Shown: one piece after another, positions 1-10,564 of the stretch | Position numbering within the stretch: the first letter of the stretch is position 1 | Layout of the letters: each line of letters starts with the position of its first letter | DNA from: Enoplolaimus lenunculus | Lineage: Eukaryota > Nematoda > Enoplea > Enoplida > Thoracostomopsidae | Assembly (NCBI GenBank): GCA_030248215.1 | Contig: JASANG010002985.1 | Coordinates: 139,001-203,000, forward strand | DNA: 64,000 bases | Direction of reading: 5' to 3' | Notes under the pieces: model-generated | Told to the model about the DNA's origin: nothing | What the model saw: the letters and a program-made list of their open reading frames with translations, nothing else | The model's database searches: none | Position numbers and translations under genes: made by a program

Positions 1-40
1 ATCATGGGTTACCGTTAGGGTAAAATATCTTTTTATGGAT

Positions 41-225
41 CGCGTGGGGTGGAACGTCGCCGGACGCCACCTCGTGGCACATCTAAAAATCCAAATTTGT
101 GACTCGTTTCACCGTTTGGCGTCGCTCGGCATCGAGTGCCAGCGACCGGTGGCGTCCGGCGACGCAGACCGGCGGACGGCGCCGGCGGCTCACAAAAGTA
201 TAGCGCAACCCTAACCCAGCTAACT
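41..225. repeat. GC-rich CGGCGCC-type dispersed repeat, fragment
   Basis: GC-rich stretch in an AT-rich setting with GACGGCGCCG-like words. It ends in GTATAGCGCAACCCTAA, the same terminus seen at the ends of the 21-bp minisatellite elements near 29.6, 34.1 and 47.5 kb. It looks like a short copy of that family lacking the tandem array. Confidence 0.5.
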
Positions 226-240
226 TTTGAATGATTTTAC

Positions 241-324
241 TCATATCCCATTGATTGATTTCAAACTGTGGGTCGAATGCTGCGCTTAAGTCTTTATATT
301 GCGGGCAGGAAATGCGTTTACAGT
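241..324 (-). CDS. possible small exon, unrecognised
   Basis: On the minus strand a GTTTAG acceptor and an A|GTAAAA donor bracket an 84-nt open segment, phase 1 at both ends, read as roughly CKRISCPQYKDLSAAFDPQF and onward. It lies downstream of the stop of the 912-3801 gene, so it would belong to a different gene continuing off the left edge. The support is only an open frame and splice motifs; it may be chance. Confidence 0.2.
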
Positions 325-395
325 CTAAACTAATCAAATTTGTCAACGGTTGATACAACCGAAAGTGTTTCAGAGTATGCAACTCTTGGGGTTCC

Positions 396-598
396 AAATG
401 ATACTAAATCCACCCAGCACGCGTTGCGTTTTTGACTGACCCCCTTATTTAGGTTGCGTACAACCTGTTGCGAGCAATGACACTGTGTGCACCCGTCATC
501 AAAAGAGCTCGACTTATAGTTTAATTTTGGGTTATTGCGTGTGACAGTGAACTCCTGTCATTAAGGGGGTCGGCCAAAAACACAATATCCGTTGGTAC
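396..598. mobile_element. MITE, GCACGCGTTGC family
   Basis: Carries CAGCACGCGTTGCGTTTTTG followed by a C-rich tract at the left, and GGGGGTCGGCCAAAAACACA near GGTAC at the right. The inverted relation matches the arms of the long palindrome at 9961-10300 and the copy near 38.3 kb. Non-coding. Confidence 0.5.
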
Positions 599-672
599 AT
601 TTTCTACCATGCGGAACCAGTAGTGTAGCACACTCTGGTATCATGTCACTCTTGATACGACTCATATTCTTG

Positions 673-852
673 GGCCAATGTTACTTTAAGGGGCGTAACC
701 GTAGACTAAGCGTATTCCTAAGCCTAAGCCTAAGCCTAAGCAAAAAATGTAATCCAGAATCTAAACCTACTCTTTTATAGACCCACCAGAAAACTGGACG
801 CCCCTTAAAGTAACATTGGCCAACCTGGACGCCCCTTAAAGTAACATGGGTC
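673..852. mobile_element. TTAGGC-carrying MITE, subfamily 2
   Basis: Starts GGCCAATGTTACTTTAAGG and ends in its inverse near 821. The right end is then repeated once more to about 852. The interior holds several CCTAAG hexamers and a CTCTTTTATAGACCCACC segment shared with the copies at 28655 and 58093. Non-coding. Confidence 0.75.
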
Positions 853-911
853 TTTTTTCAATCCGTTATCTCGTTTACTTGAAATAAACTTTTGATTTTA
901 ATAAAATTAAT

Positions 912-3801
912 TTAAATTAAACTTCCGATCAAAAATGGAACATCTTCGTTCTGTGCTGTCCCTCGACTGATTTCGCTGTGTTTCCTTTCCAATTTCGCAT
1001 CGTCACCTGTCAGCATTAATATCTGCTTCATCGGTAACACCGGATGTTGTGCGGAAATGGTACGGTCAGATTCCGGCAATGAATTTAAATGTTTAATTGC
1101 CGAAACCTGTGCCTCGTCAAATTTGTTAATTTTAGAATTCAAGTTACTATTTTGACGGAAAATCGCTCCAAAGGAAGGGTACCCGCAAGGTCCTCCGAGC
1201 AGGCATCCGTAGGTTTGAGTCAGCGGGAGTTTGAGGGTATTTAAACCTTTGACAATGTGTCCATAGTCGACTACGGTATCCTCGGTACCAAACATCATAT
1301 TGCCTTTGATGTCAAACGGTATATATGTCTGAAACGAATTACAGTTGCGCAACTACCAATGCCCTTATAACCGCCGGTCCTTGTTTTTCAGTAGGCTTGG
1401 GCTATAAAGGGCGCCGCTATACTTGTCATACGGCGCCGTACGTCGCCGTCTGTCACCGCGTGGTGAGGTATAGACGTCGACGGACGACGCCGGACGACAG
1501 GCATTGAAATTTTGTAAAAGTATAACCTCCATCCTTGAAGATTAGGTTTGAAGTTGGTCTTACAGACCAGATGACTCGCTGTAGGTGAAATATGTGTATT
1601 AAAATATAAATTATAAAGTGTATTCTGATGAAATTTTATTTTCGTTGACAGTTTCGGGTATGATCCAAGCTCAGGGAATACTAGTGCCCTATCATCATGG
1701 GGAACTGCGACAAAAATGGATTCCGTACCAGATTGGCTAAAATGTAAGACATGGCTCATGGGCTCATGTATAGATCAGAGGCGAAACGTTTTTCCGGTGT
1801 ACTGCAATAGAGTAAGTCAAGCTTAGGACTATTTTTCGGCTTAGACTTAGGCTTCGATATAGGGGTTATCCTTGCACTTAGGCTCAGACTTTAGGAAACT
1901 GCTTATACTACTGTTACGGTTCTGTTCTTTATATTAGCCAGTTAAGGCCATGAAACGTATTCTCAGATATATTTAGCACCATTGGCTGAACCGATAGTTT
2001 ATTGGTTAGGTTTGAAAATGAAAATGATGTTTCTTTGCAAATAATTGCACCTGCAAGTATTTCGTGCATTTTGCAGCTGGGACTTTTCACTGCAGATACT
2101 TGCACGCGCGAATAGAGCTTTAACCATAGATAAGTAGGCACGAAGCGTAACAGACTCAGCTGCTTAACGTTTAGCTTTAAGTTAATACGTCATCCACATT
2201 AATTTGCGCCCGGCTTGTGGTAATCAAAAACGCCTTTTTCCAACTTGAGTTTTGAAAAACGATAGCAGTGAGAAATTGAAAACACGAAATTTGATCAATA
2301 GGTAAATTGAAACATTTTATAAAACGTACTAGGAATTTGACTCGCGATTTTGGATATCAATTTCCCAATTGGAAAAATAAAAACGGCCGCAATGGGAAAT
2401 TGAAACAGTTTTTAAACTCGAGTCGAAATTTGATGGGAAATTGAAACAGTTTTTAAACTCGAGTCGAAATTTGATCTTATCATCTCAAAAGGTTTAAACA
2501 ATAATTACTTGCACTGAACTAACTTTGATATCGCGAAATAGTTTGGGAAAATGTAATTCGCCTTTAATCAGTGCAATGGTTCCATCGTTGTACTGCATTC
2601 CAAGCTCAAACGCGTGGGCGTCCGGATTGGCGAATAACGCTTTGTTGTAGCCTACCGGTTTGGGATACGGCACATAAGTGCCTGGAAATATTACAGTATG
2701 CAAATCTGGGTCGAAATCTATTGGCCAAACACCGTTTGGATTACGGTTGTCGCGTTTGGCTTTTGCGTCATCTGAGGCATCTGAAAATTAATATCTGACG
2801 TCATCTCTACGTTGGTTTCCAAATGCATTTTTATGCTTCTTGCGGAGAATGTATAAAGCAGGGCCGTAACGGTAGTATAAGCATATACCTAAGCCCAAGC
2901 GTAAGAATGAGCTTATATTTAAGCGTTAGCAATCAACATAGTCGAAAGCTTAAGCTTACTCTATTACTCCCCCCATTTGAAGGGGTCACGTTTACTTATT
3001 TGACAAAAATAAATGATAATTTTTTAACTTAAACGTTCAGCTTATATTCTTGAGTAATTGTTGCGTTTTTGCAAATCTGCACGCATTGAGTGGAGTGTGG
3101 CAACCCCGCTGAATCACGGGGTCGGGCTAAAATGAAACGCGCGGTGGTACATTTTGGGTCATAGAGTAACGAGTCAGGTCTACACTCTTTTGCAAGGTGG
3201 ACAGCATCCACTCTTGGTTATATTAAGCTAAACCTAAGCCTGAGCCTAAGCCTAAGCCTAAGCCTTAGACTAAGCCTGAGCCTAAGCCTAAGCCTACTTA
3301 AGCCGAAGCCTAATCCTAAGCCTAAGCCGAAGTCTAAGCCTAAGACTAAGCCTTAGACTAAGCCTAAGCCGAAGCAAAGCTTACTTAAGCCGAAGCCTAA
3401 ACCTAAGCCTAAGTCTAAGCCTAAGTCTAAGCCTAAGTCTAAGCCTAAGCCCAAGCCTAAGCCAAAATATATAAGCTCTAATATTGAAAAAATTCAATTT
3501 TAACAGGAACTTTGCATTTTAAACGCGTTTTCTACTTTATCAAACTGTTTCATTGAGGCCAAATTTTAATTCTCACGATTCGTTATGCTCCCTCAACGAA
3601 CTTTTCATTGAAATGATACGTTTCCGAAATGAAATCTTTGAACTCTACCGCCGCTGTGAAGCATACCTTCTGCGTACGGAAAAATCATTCGTCGCTGGAC
3701 ATCGTTCAGTGAACTGTGGGCGTTAGTTAAGCGACGGCTTTTGTTAAAGTTTGGAAACAAAATTTGATTATTGCGAACTGTGGTTTGAATGTCGGGTTTA
3801 T
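912..3801 (-). CDS. unrecognised gene, three exons, 5' end uncertain
   Basis: Minus-strand exons 3667-3801, 2524-2780 and 912-1328 join in phase (1, 0, stop at 912) using TTTCAG acceptors and GTATGC and GTTAGT donors. They give about 268 residues. The first exon contains NQILFPNFNKSRRLTNAHSS, the second GVWPIDFDPDLHTVIFPG and FANPDAHAFELGMQYNDGT, the third TQTYGCLLGGPCGYPSFGAI. No catalytic motif, zinc finger or membrane segment is evident, and I do not recognise the family. The 5' end is open: either an upstream exon is missed, or translation starts at an ATG at 3922 and reads straight into the first exon (same frame). The introns hold MITEs and a TTAGGC array. I am fairly sure of the exon joins, not of the completeness. 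Confidence 0.55.
1411..1507. repeat. GC-rich CGGCGCC repeat fragment in an intergenic or UTR stretch
   Basis: GGCGCCG, CGTCGCC and GACGGACGACGCCGGACG words, as in the family at 33.7-34.15 kb. It lies in the intron between exons 1328 and 2524 of the minus-strand gene and is probably a decayed insertion. Confidence 0.45.
1763..1940. mobile_element. TTAGGC-carrying MITE
   Basis: Ends near CTCATGTATAGATCAGAGGC and GTTCTGTTCTTTATATTAGCC are imperfect inverses. The interior has TTAGGCTT-type repeats and the family signature GCAATAGAGTAAG. Intronic. Confidence 0.7.
1985..2125. repeat. fragment of TTGCACGTGTGAA foldback family
   Basis: TTGCACCTGCAAGTATTTCG and ACTTGCACGCG resemble the better copies at 25484-25745, 37330-37616 and 40408-40702. 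Truncated. Confidence 0.35.
2394..2475. repeat. two-copy tandem repeat, 41 bp
   Basis: A 41-bp unit beginning GGGAAATTGAAACAG and containing AAACTCGAGTCG is repeated exactly, head to tail. More diverged relatives (AATTGAAAC words) extend left to about 2265. Confidence 0.8.
2862..2975. mobile_element. TTAGGC-carrying MITE, partial
   Basis: Contains GGGCCGTAACGGTAGTATAAG, CCTAAGC words and GTCGAAAGCTTAAGCTTACTC, then is cut off before the far inverted end. Confidence 0.55.
3229..3466. repeat. degenerate TTAGGC (CCTAAG) array, about 240 bp
   Basis: Almost continuous 6-bp repeats of CCTAAG with variants CTGAGC, CCGAAG and CTAAGT. The unit equals the nematode telomere hexamer read on the other strand. 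No MITE end is obvious on either side. It lies in the intron between exons 2780 and 3667 of the minus-strand gene. Confidence 0.85.
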
Positions 3802-3920
3802 CTGAAAAAAATGCTTGAAAATTATAAATTTGCCAAATACAGCCATTCTCAAATTGACGTTGATATAAAAACGTTAAAATTGTCCACGTGGCATAGTTTT
3901 GTAAGGGTCTACCTTTCTTC

Positions 3921-4180
3921 ATAAATAAATAAATAAATAAAGAAATATATAAATAATTAAATAATTAAATAAATAAATAAAGAAATATATAAATAATTAA
4001 ATAAATAAATCAATAAATAAAGAAAGAAATATATAAATAATTAAATAAATAAATAAATCAATAAATAAAGAAAGAAATATATAAATAATTAAATAAATAA
4101 ATAAATCAATAAATAAATAAATAAATATATAAATAATTAAATAAATAAGTAAATAAATAAATAAGTAACTATACATATAT
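3921..4180. repeat. AAATA/TAAA simple-sequence tract
   Basis: About 260 bp of ATAAATAAAT with interspersed AAGAAATATATAAATAATT units that repeat roughly every 50 bp. Confidence 0.85.
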
Positions 4181-4205
4181 ATACATATATATAAATTGCG
4201 TAATT

Positions 4206-4335
4206 ACTACAGGCGTACGCTATAAATTCCAGTGAATTGATTTTATTAACCCAGAACAGAAACAACCACAAATGAGTAAATGACCGATTCGTTGCTTGAG
4301 TTGATTAATCGACTCACTGGAATTTACTTTGTATT
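4206..4335. mobile_element. CACTGTAAATTCCA-family MITE, internally deleted
   Basis: Left end TATAAATTCCAGTGAATTGA and right end TTGATTAATCGACTCACTGGA are inverse to each other, as in the full copies around the phosphatase gene. It is shorter (130 bp against about 250) and lacks most of the middle. Confidence 0.65.
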
Positions 4336-4396
4336 CTAAACGTCGGACTTGGACGCATCTGAGCTAAACGCTGATTACAAGAGGAAACGTTTGTAT

Positions 4397-4469
4397 GGAT
4401 GCGTAGCTCAGTGGTTAAAGCAGCGGACCGGTAATTCGTACGTCGTGGGTTCGAGCTCCACCACATCCG
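4397..4469 (+). tRNA. tRNA-like sequence (Thr GGT by reading) or tRNA head of a SINE
   Basis: A 73-nt cloverleaf can be folded: acceptor GGATGCG with CACATCC (one mismatch), D-arm GCTCAGTGGTTAAAGC, a five-pair anticodon stem with two G-U pairs, and T-arm GTGGG TTCGAGC TCCAC. The anticodon position reads GGT (Thr), but position 33 is C rather than the expected U. The tail AGCAAAATTTTCA recurs at about 11180 after a decayed copy of the same 3' half, which argues for a tRNA-derived SINE rather than a working tRNA gene. Confidence 0.5.
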
Positions 4470-4559
4470 AAGCAAAATTTTCACGCGTGAAAGACTTTAT
4501 ATGGCACTGCCTAACTTGAATTACGATTTTAGGCGTAAGAGGATAGTAATTTCGATGTA

Positions 4560-4740
4560 TTCGGGTGCCGTTTGTCGCCGTCCGCCCGTGTATGTCTCCA
4601 CCGTCACCATACGACGGCACAGATCATCGCGGGTGACCATCCGTCACCGGGCAGGGTCGCACTCGAATTGCTTTTGCACGATACCGCACGGTGACGGGTC
4701 GGCAAGGGACAACCCGGCACGACAAGTACAGCGCCACCCA
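4560..4740. repeat. GC-rich CGTCACC repeat, single unit
   Basis: Bounded by GGGTGCCGTTTGTCG on the left and ACAGCGCCACCC on the right, with ACGGTGACGGG inside. Same family as the 27.9-28.08 kb element and the minisatellite-bearing copies. Confidence 0.5.
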
Positions 4741-4827
4741 GAGGGTTGGGAAGGCGTATTCTCAAATGTGTGTAGCAACCATTGTGAGTTAGTATAGGTT
4801 TCTCAACCAAGTGAGTTGTTGCAGTAA

Positions 4828-5143
4828 AGACCAGGGTCGGAACGCTTTTCTGTGGGTCTCGAATAGAATAAGGTTTTAAACTTCCGACTAATTTTTTTGC
4901 TTTAGGATTACGCTTTAGACATAAGCTTATTTTTACGCTTTAGGCTTAGGCTTACGAATATGGGCTCATGTTACTTTAAGGCGCGTCCAGGTCCTGGTTC
5001 TATAAAAGAGTAGGTTTAGGTTGTGGATTTTGTTTTTTGCTTTGGCTTAGACTTAGGTTTAGGAACTCATTTTTGCAACGCTTAGGTTTAGGCTCAGGAG
5101 TATGGTTTATTTACTGTTACACCCCATAAAGTAACATTGACCC
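4828..5143. mobile_element. two abutting TTAGGC-carrying MITEs
   Basis: 4828-4960 is a truncated family-1 copy with GACCAGGGTCGGAACG and TTAGGCTTAGGC. 4963-5143 is a subfamily-2 copy with GGCTCATGTTACTTTAAGG and its inverse TAAAGTAACATTGACC. The first lacks its right end where the second begins. Confidence 0.65.
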
Positions 5144-5457
5144 GAATATGCTTATACCACTCATTTGCGGCACGTGGAAGGGCAGAATTTATGTTGGGAA
5201 AATGCAAACAAGTACCAGTGCCTGTTCCTTACCGTTAGCATAAATTAGCAATGTAGATAACTGCAAAATCATTAATGTTAGAGTATTTGTTATCATTTTC
5301 TAGACTATACGGGTATAATTAAATACGGTTCGTTTATTAATATGTAATCTAAAATAAGCAGAAAGATAAACTATTTCGTTCTAAAAACAAACCTGTTTTA
5401 TATACCGGTTTGAAAAATTGATCCGGTAGACGGAACAGACGAATTAAATGCGTATAG
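5144..5457. other. AT-rich intergenic DNA, nothing recognised
   Basis: No open frame with splice logic and no repeat family member was seen. The last eight bases, 5450-5457, are the left target duplication of the next element. Confidence 0.5.
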
Positions 5458-5884
5458 CAGGGTTCCATCGGAATTCCGATTCCGGCTAAAATTCCGGCAA
5501 AATTTGACTTCCGATTCCGGCTGACTGCTGTTCCGATGGCGGAATTCTGTGATTTTTCGGTTATGAGTTATTGAGATGATTGAACTTAGATTTTGATTGT
5601 TTCGTTTTATTTTGTTCATTTGCAGTTATTCTGTTAATAGATTTTTCTTAGTAAATATTCCGAGTTGTTACGTATATTCAGTCAGCTATATAAACAATTT
5701 TTACTGATACTGTGAACTGTAACAGAAACAGGCAAACTGCAACAAAAGTTAAAAGTCATACAACTTTAACTTTTTAATAGAATTACAAAAACTTGATTGC
5801 GATTCCGATTCCGGTTCCGACACAAAAATTTGATTCCGATTTCGGTTCCGCTTCCGGCAAAATCTAGTTCTGGTTGGAACCCTG
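5458..5884. mobile_element. hAT-like MITE, CAGGGTTCC family, whole
   Basis: Ends CAGGGTTCCATCGG and GTTGGAACCCTG are inverted. The 8-bp sequence GCGTATAG lies at 5450-5457 and again, perfect, at 5885-5892. The flanks are rich in TTCCGATTCCGG words. An 8-bp duplication with CAGGG ends is typical of hAT transposons; no transposase is encoded, so it is non-autonomous. Confidence 0.9.
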
Positions 5885-5974
5885 GCGTATAGCATCTATT
5901 TTACCGGTGTCTTATAATGATTATCTTGCCATCTTAATAGTTGATCCCTGAGGCAAAAATTATTCCCTTGAATA

Positions 5975-6135
5975 CCAGTAGCCAGCTCACGGTGCTGTCG
6001 CGGATGAACATTTTTCCCGAGGGACATACAAGGGTTTTGCTATGACTTTCAAGCAAGGTTGAAAATTTTCTTCGAGGGCCAAAATTCTATCAAAGGGCTG
6101 AGATCCCCGTTGGTCCGCTTCTGGCAACAGGCCTT
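5975..6135. mobile_element. CCCGTAGCCAGC-family MITE
   Basis: GTAGCCAGCTCACGGTGC at the left, AAGGTTGAAAATTTTCTTCG in the middle and CTTCTGGCAACAGGCC at the right match the layout of copies at 8591, 26868, 28839, 46645 and 60778. Confidence 0.6.
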
Positions 6136-6198
6136 TTTCCTTGCTCACTGTGCTCGGACTTAAAATGCTTGCTTGTACTTAGTTATAATCTTCGAATA

Positions 6199-7310
6199 TT
6201 AATTTCTGGCAAAAATACAATTAAGAATGTATCTAAATATGTAAAATTCTGGCACAATACAGTCAACAATACATCTAAAACGCACAAAAACTGGCAAAAA
6301 ATGGTAAAATTCTGGCACAAATGCAGTCAAGAACACATGTAAAATGCACAAAAACTGGTAAAAATGGTACAATTCTGGCAAAAATGCAGTCAAGAATAAA
6401 TGTAAAATATACCAAAACTGGCAAAAAAAGGTAAAATTCTGGCAAAAATGCAGTCAAGAATACATGTAAAATGCACAAAAACTGGCAAAAAATAGTAAAA
6501 TTTTCGGAAAATGCAGTCAAGAATACATGTAAAATGCACAAAAACTGGCAAAAAATGGTAAAATTTTCGCAAAATGCAGTCAAGAATACATGTAAAATGT
6601 ACAAAAACTGGCAAAAAACGTTAAATTCTGGCAAAAATGCAGTCAAGAATAAATGTAAAATATACCAAAACTGGCAAAAAAACGTAAAATTCTGGCAAAA
6701 ATGCAGTCAAGAATACAAGTAAAATATACGAAAACTGGCAAAAAACGTAAAATTCTGGCAAAATGCAGTCAAGAATACATGTAAAATATACCAAAACTGG
6801 CAAGAAACGTTAAATTCTGGCAAAATGCAGTCATGAATACATGTAAAATATATCAAAACTGGCAAAAAACGTAAAATTCTGGCAAAAATGCAGTCAAGAA
6901 TACATGTAAAATGTACAAAAACTGGCAAAAAACGTTAAATTCTGGCAAAATGCAGTCAAGAATACATGTAAAATGTACAAAAACTGGCAAAAAACGTTAA
7001 ATTCTGGCAAACTGCAGTCAAGAATACATGTAAAATATACCAAAACTGGCAAGAAACGTTAAATTCTGGCAAAATGCAGTCATGAATACATGTAAAATAT
7101 ATCAAAACTGGCAAAAAACGTAAAATTCTGGCAAAAATGCAGTCAAGAATACATGTAAAATATACCAAAACTGTCAAAAAACGTAAAATTCTGGCAAAAA
7201 TGCAGTCAAGAATACATGTAAAATATACCAAAACTGGCAAAAATGCAGTCAAGAATACATGTAAAATGTACAAAAAATGGCAAAAAAGTAATACGTAACC
7301 AAATTTCTGG
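6199..7310. repeat. satellite of about 62-74 bp, roughly 16 copies
   Basis: Head-to-tail units each contain AAAACTGGCAAAAAACG, ATTCTGGCAAAATGCAGTC and AAGAATACATGTAAAAT. Neighbouring copies differ by a few substitutions and single A insertions. The long frames across it come from the repeat and are not genes. Confidence 0.95.
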
Positions 7311-7634
7311 CGAGTTTTAGTATTAAGTGTAACCAAAACAATGATACTTTGTCTACTGATTTGAATTATTTTTACAAAGTTTAACATTAAAATTAACGTT
7401 AAAATCAAAACTACGGTCGTTTAAGAGACAAAACTTAGTAAAAATTCAACCAAATATTACGAAGTCAAAAATAAATTTACAATAATTTTGAGTGAAAAAT
7501 GTAGACAAATTATATACAAGTGAAATGTTGAAGATTTACATTACGATTTGGGGGTTGGTTTTTGCAAGATCCTTATAGATCATATTTTAATGAGCGTTTT
7601 AGAGTTTAAAAACAGTAACCGAAAACTTTTCGTT
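7311..7634. other. AT-rich DNA, nothing recognised
   Basis: Follows the satellite. No repeat family or convincing exon seen. Confidence 0.45.
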
Positions 7635-7785
7635 GACCGTCAAATTCGACTTCGCCAGAGTCAAACGTGCGACTTAGTGAGTCGAATTTGGCTCTGGTGG
7701 TGTCGAATTTGACTCAGTTTGTGTAGTCCCGTAGAGCCTATTTCTGAGACAGTCAATTTGATTCACCATTTCTTGCCGTGTAGGC
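7635..7785. mobile_element. CAGTGCAAAAAATGG palindromic MITE, truncated
   Basis: Right two-thirds of the palindrome: GCCAGAGTCAAACGTGCGAC, TTTGTGTAGTCCCGTAGAGCC and CACCATTTCTTGCCGTG. The full form is at 42775-42984. Confidence 0.75.
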
Positions 7786-8052
7786 TTAGCCGTCGACTGT
7801 TGATTACGGTTAAAATTATGCTTACATTAATTCATTGGCTTTAGAACGCTGTTATACGATAAGATGTCGGACGATGAACTGTCGTAGATTCGTTGTTTAT
7901 ATATTTATCTCTGATAAATATAGACAAAAAATTGCGATTAGTAAGTTGGTTTGAATTAAGTTGAATTTAACTCAAATGTACCCACCGTTGCTAAGTTTCT
8001 TTAAAATAAAAAATATACATTTTAAAACGCTTCGCCACACGAGCCTTGAATA

Positions 8053-8291
8053 CAGCGGCGGATCCAAAAATTTCTGACGGGGGGAGGGCTGGCAAATGTT
8101 ATGAAACGCAAAAAATGTACAGTAGGCACCGTATCATTTGATCACCAAAAAATTTTCTGAGCGCAAAAAATTGTAAGGTACGGGCCTAACCAATTTTATC
8201 ACAAAAATTCTGCGGGAAAAATTGTAAAAAATTGTAAGGAGGGACCTTATCATTTTAACACGAAAAACTCCCCCCTCTGGATCCGCTACTA
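8053..8291. mobile_element. hAT-like MITE, GGCGGATCC family, whole
   Basis: Inverted ends CAGCGGCGGATCC and GGATCCGCTACTA are flanked by a perfect 8-bp duplication CTTGAATA (8045-8052 and 8292-8299). Non-coding, with AAAAATTGTAAGG words repeated inside. Confidence 0.9.
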
Positions 8292-8299
8292 CTTGAATA

Positions 8300-8585
8300 T
8301 AAAAAATTTATTAACAACTTTTTTGGCTTATGAAATTTTCTTTTCTGCTGTAGAAGTATTTCTTTAAAATGTTTTGATTTGTAAACTAGTAAATGTTTAA
8401 CTTTAATTTGCGCAGAGACCCAGCAATGGATTGGCGAAAAAATGATTTAAAATCTTAAACTGCCCCCTGTTCTCTACATCAATTCTATGCCAAAAACATT
8501 TTTGGGGATTTAAGGTACCACTTTTATTATTTGTGATTTCATTTAGGGTCAACATTTAATAATGCACCAATAATTACTTTTAGGG
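8300..8585. other. AT-rich DNA, nothing recognised
   Basis: No gene or repeat family recognised between the two neighbouring MITEs. Confidence 0.4.
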
Positions 8586-8590
8586 CAATA

Positions 8591-8763
8591 CAGGCCCGTA
8601 GCCAGCTGACCTTGGTAGGTGGGGCTAAATATTTTTCAGGAGGTGCATTCAAGGGTTTTTAATGACTTACAAACAAAGTTATAAATTTTCTAGGAGGGGG
8701 CAAAACTTTTTCCAGGAGAGCTCAGCCGTTGCTGGCCCCCCTTGACAACGGATCCGGGATCAT
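8591..8763. mobile_element. CAGGCCCGTAGCCAGC-family MITE
   Basis: Clear left end CAGGCCCGTAGCCAGCTGAC. The body has ATTTTTCAGGAGG and AATGACTTACAAACAAAG. The right end is degenerate. Confidence 0.65.
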
Positions 8764-8765
8764 AT

Positions 8766-9260
8766 CGGTAGATTAAGTATATTTCTACGCTGAAGCCAGA
8801 AACTAAGCATTAAAATAGTGCAAGCCTAAACCTAAACCTGAGCCGATAAACGTAGAAGAAAGTGTAAACCAACGTCTAAACCTAAGTGTTGAACAAAGTG
8901 TAAATTTAAGCCCAGCCTAAGCGAAAAATATGGTATAAACGGCCCAAAAATTAACATGGGCATTACAGTACTCGCTATATGTAAATACATGTTACTCTAT
9001 GGGGCCAATGTAGGCTAAACCTAAGCGCAAGAATGAGCATATTCGTAAGCCAAAGCCTAAGCCTAAGCCTAAGCCTAAGCCAAGCAAAAAAATAGTCTAC
9101 AGCTTAAGCTTACTCTATTCTAGTCCCTCTGAAAAACTTTCCGCCCCTGATCTTTTCATGGAACTCTATGGCAAGAAAATTTTAACCTTTATCTTGACTA
9201 ACATTGTACTTGGGTCCATGTAAAGATCACGAGCGAACAATTTTTCCGCTGAACTGTAAT
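8766..9260. mobile_element. cluster of three TTAGGC-carrying MITE pieces
   Basis: 8766-8965 is a decayed copy rich in CCTAAACC and ending CATGGGC. 9002-9160 runs from GGCCAATGTAGG through CCTAAG repeats to TCCGCCCCTGATCTTTTCATG. 9216-9260 is an isolated end, TCCATGTAAAGATCACGAGC. About 30 bp later come hAT-like GTTCCGTTTCCG fragments, to about 9360. Confidence 0.6.
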
Positions 9261-9699
9261 AGAATCAGTTAGCTGAACTACACAAACAAGCAGCTGTTCC
9301 ATCCAGTTCCGGAAAATCCACATTCGGTTCCGTTTCCGTTATAAACAGCGTCCGTTTTGGTTTATTTGATATGAAATCGCAGTAAATTCTGATTTTTTTA
9401 AACGAACCTACCACCATTTTATTCATGGGTGTTTTCTGAAATTGGCAAATTATGATGCTTTATATACGGTTGTTTGATTGACAACTTATTGTACCATTTG
9501 CAGAATTCTGCCAATGAAAGCGGCGATTGCTGTGTTCGCATTTTTATTTTTAGATAAAACTATTAAGGTTATTTTAAATTCTTGTTCCATATTGTCAAAT
9601 GTGTATAGCAACTATCATCAGTTAGTAATAGCAAGAGTGTATAATATAGGAAGAGTGTGACACTATGCATACAACACATATTTGCGTGATGTAGTATCA

Positions 9700-9905
9700 C
9701 GCGGACCCTACTTTGTCTAACCCCCCCCCCCTTGATTGAGAGGGGAGATTCGGTTATAAAATGTTTGGAGACAAGTGGAAACATGCTTTCAATATGCATA
9801 AACTATGCGACGTTACTGAAAACAAACTGTTGAAGCTGTAGTTAAGACCCCCCTCAATTAAGGGTGGGGTAGCATCTATTAAGGTCCGCGTAATATCACG
9901 CAATA
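9700..9905. repeat. inverted repeat with poly-C/G core
   Basis: CGCGGACCCTACTTTGTC followed by a C10 tract at the left is mirrored by CCCCCCTCAATTAAGG and ATTAAGGTCCGCG at the right. Flanked by TAGTATCACG and TAATATCACG, a likely imperfect target duplication. Non-coding foldback element. Confidence 0.6.
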
Positions 9906-9960
9906 TATGTGTATAGATGGAGAAGTGTCATACTCTCCATTATACTCTTGGTATTAGCAA

Positions 9961-10300
9961 GAGTGGATGATCACTCTTTATATTAACAAGAGTGTGCAAC
10001 TGGGTACATTCTGTGTATTAAAGAATGTACCAGCACGCGTTGCATTTTTGGTCGACCCCTCCCCCCTCAATCAGGGGGAGGGGTTTAAGCAAGAGATTAA
10101 CGGTATGCTTCAGAGTACACCTACCCCCCCTTAAACAAGGGGGGTTACAATTTCCTCCTTTACTACGATATAAAACTGCATAAACACCCCCTAAACAAGG
10201 GGAATAGGCCAAAAACGCAACGCGTGCCGGGTACATTCTTCAATACACAGAATGTACCCAGTTGCACACTCTTGTTACAAAGAGTGATCATCCAGTCTTG
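9961..10300. repeat. long inverted repeat, arms of about 85-90 bp
   Basis: Left arm 9961-10049 and right arm 10214-10300 are near-perfect inverses and include GTGCAACTGGGTACATTCTG and GCACGCGTTGC. The core holds C-rich and G-rich tracts. Outer-arm pieces also occur alone at about 42470-42545. Confidence 0.75.
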
Positions 10301-10564
10301 GTAATAGGTTTTCAACCTCACGAACTATGGCAGTTGGTGAACTTAAAATTGGCACAAAAGTAGAGTAGATCGTAGGCGAGAAATCTGCTGAATGCTGTGT
10401 CTCAGTATTTACTGGTTCGATAGTTGCAAGGCGTATCAGAAACACATATGAGAATACCGGCCTTCATATTGAAAACCTCTGTAAACAGAGCGTCAAAAAT
10501 GTTCAATCTGTTTACAGCAAAAGGTTCCAAACTTAAATTAACCCTTTCTCACATGAATATTTTC

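Noticed and set aside
1645-1745. Minus-strand segment reading VPHDDRALVFPELGSYPKL as an extra exon of the first gene
   Set aside because: With the visible acceptors it would enter in the wrong phase and hit a stop; the neighbouring exons join in phase without it.
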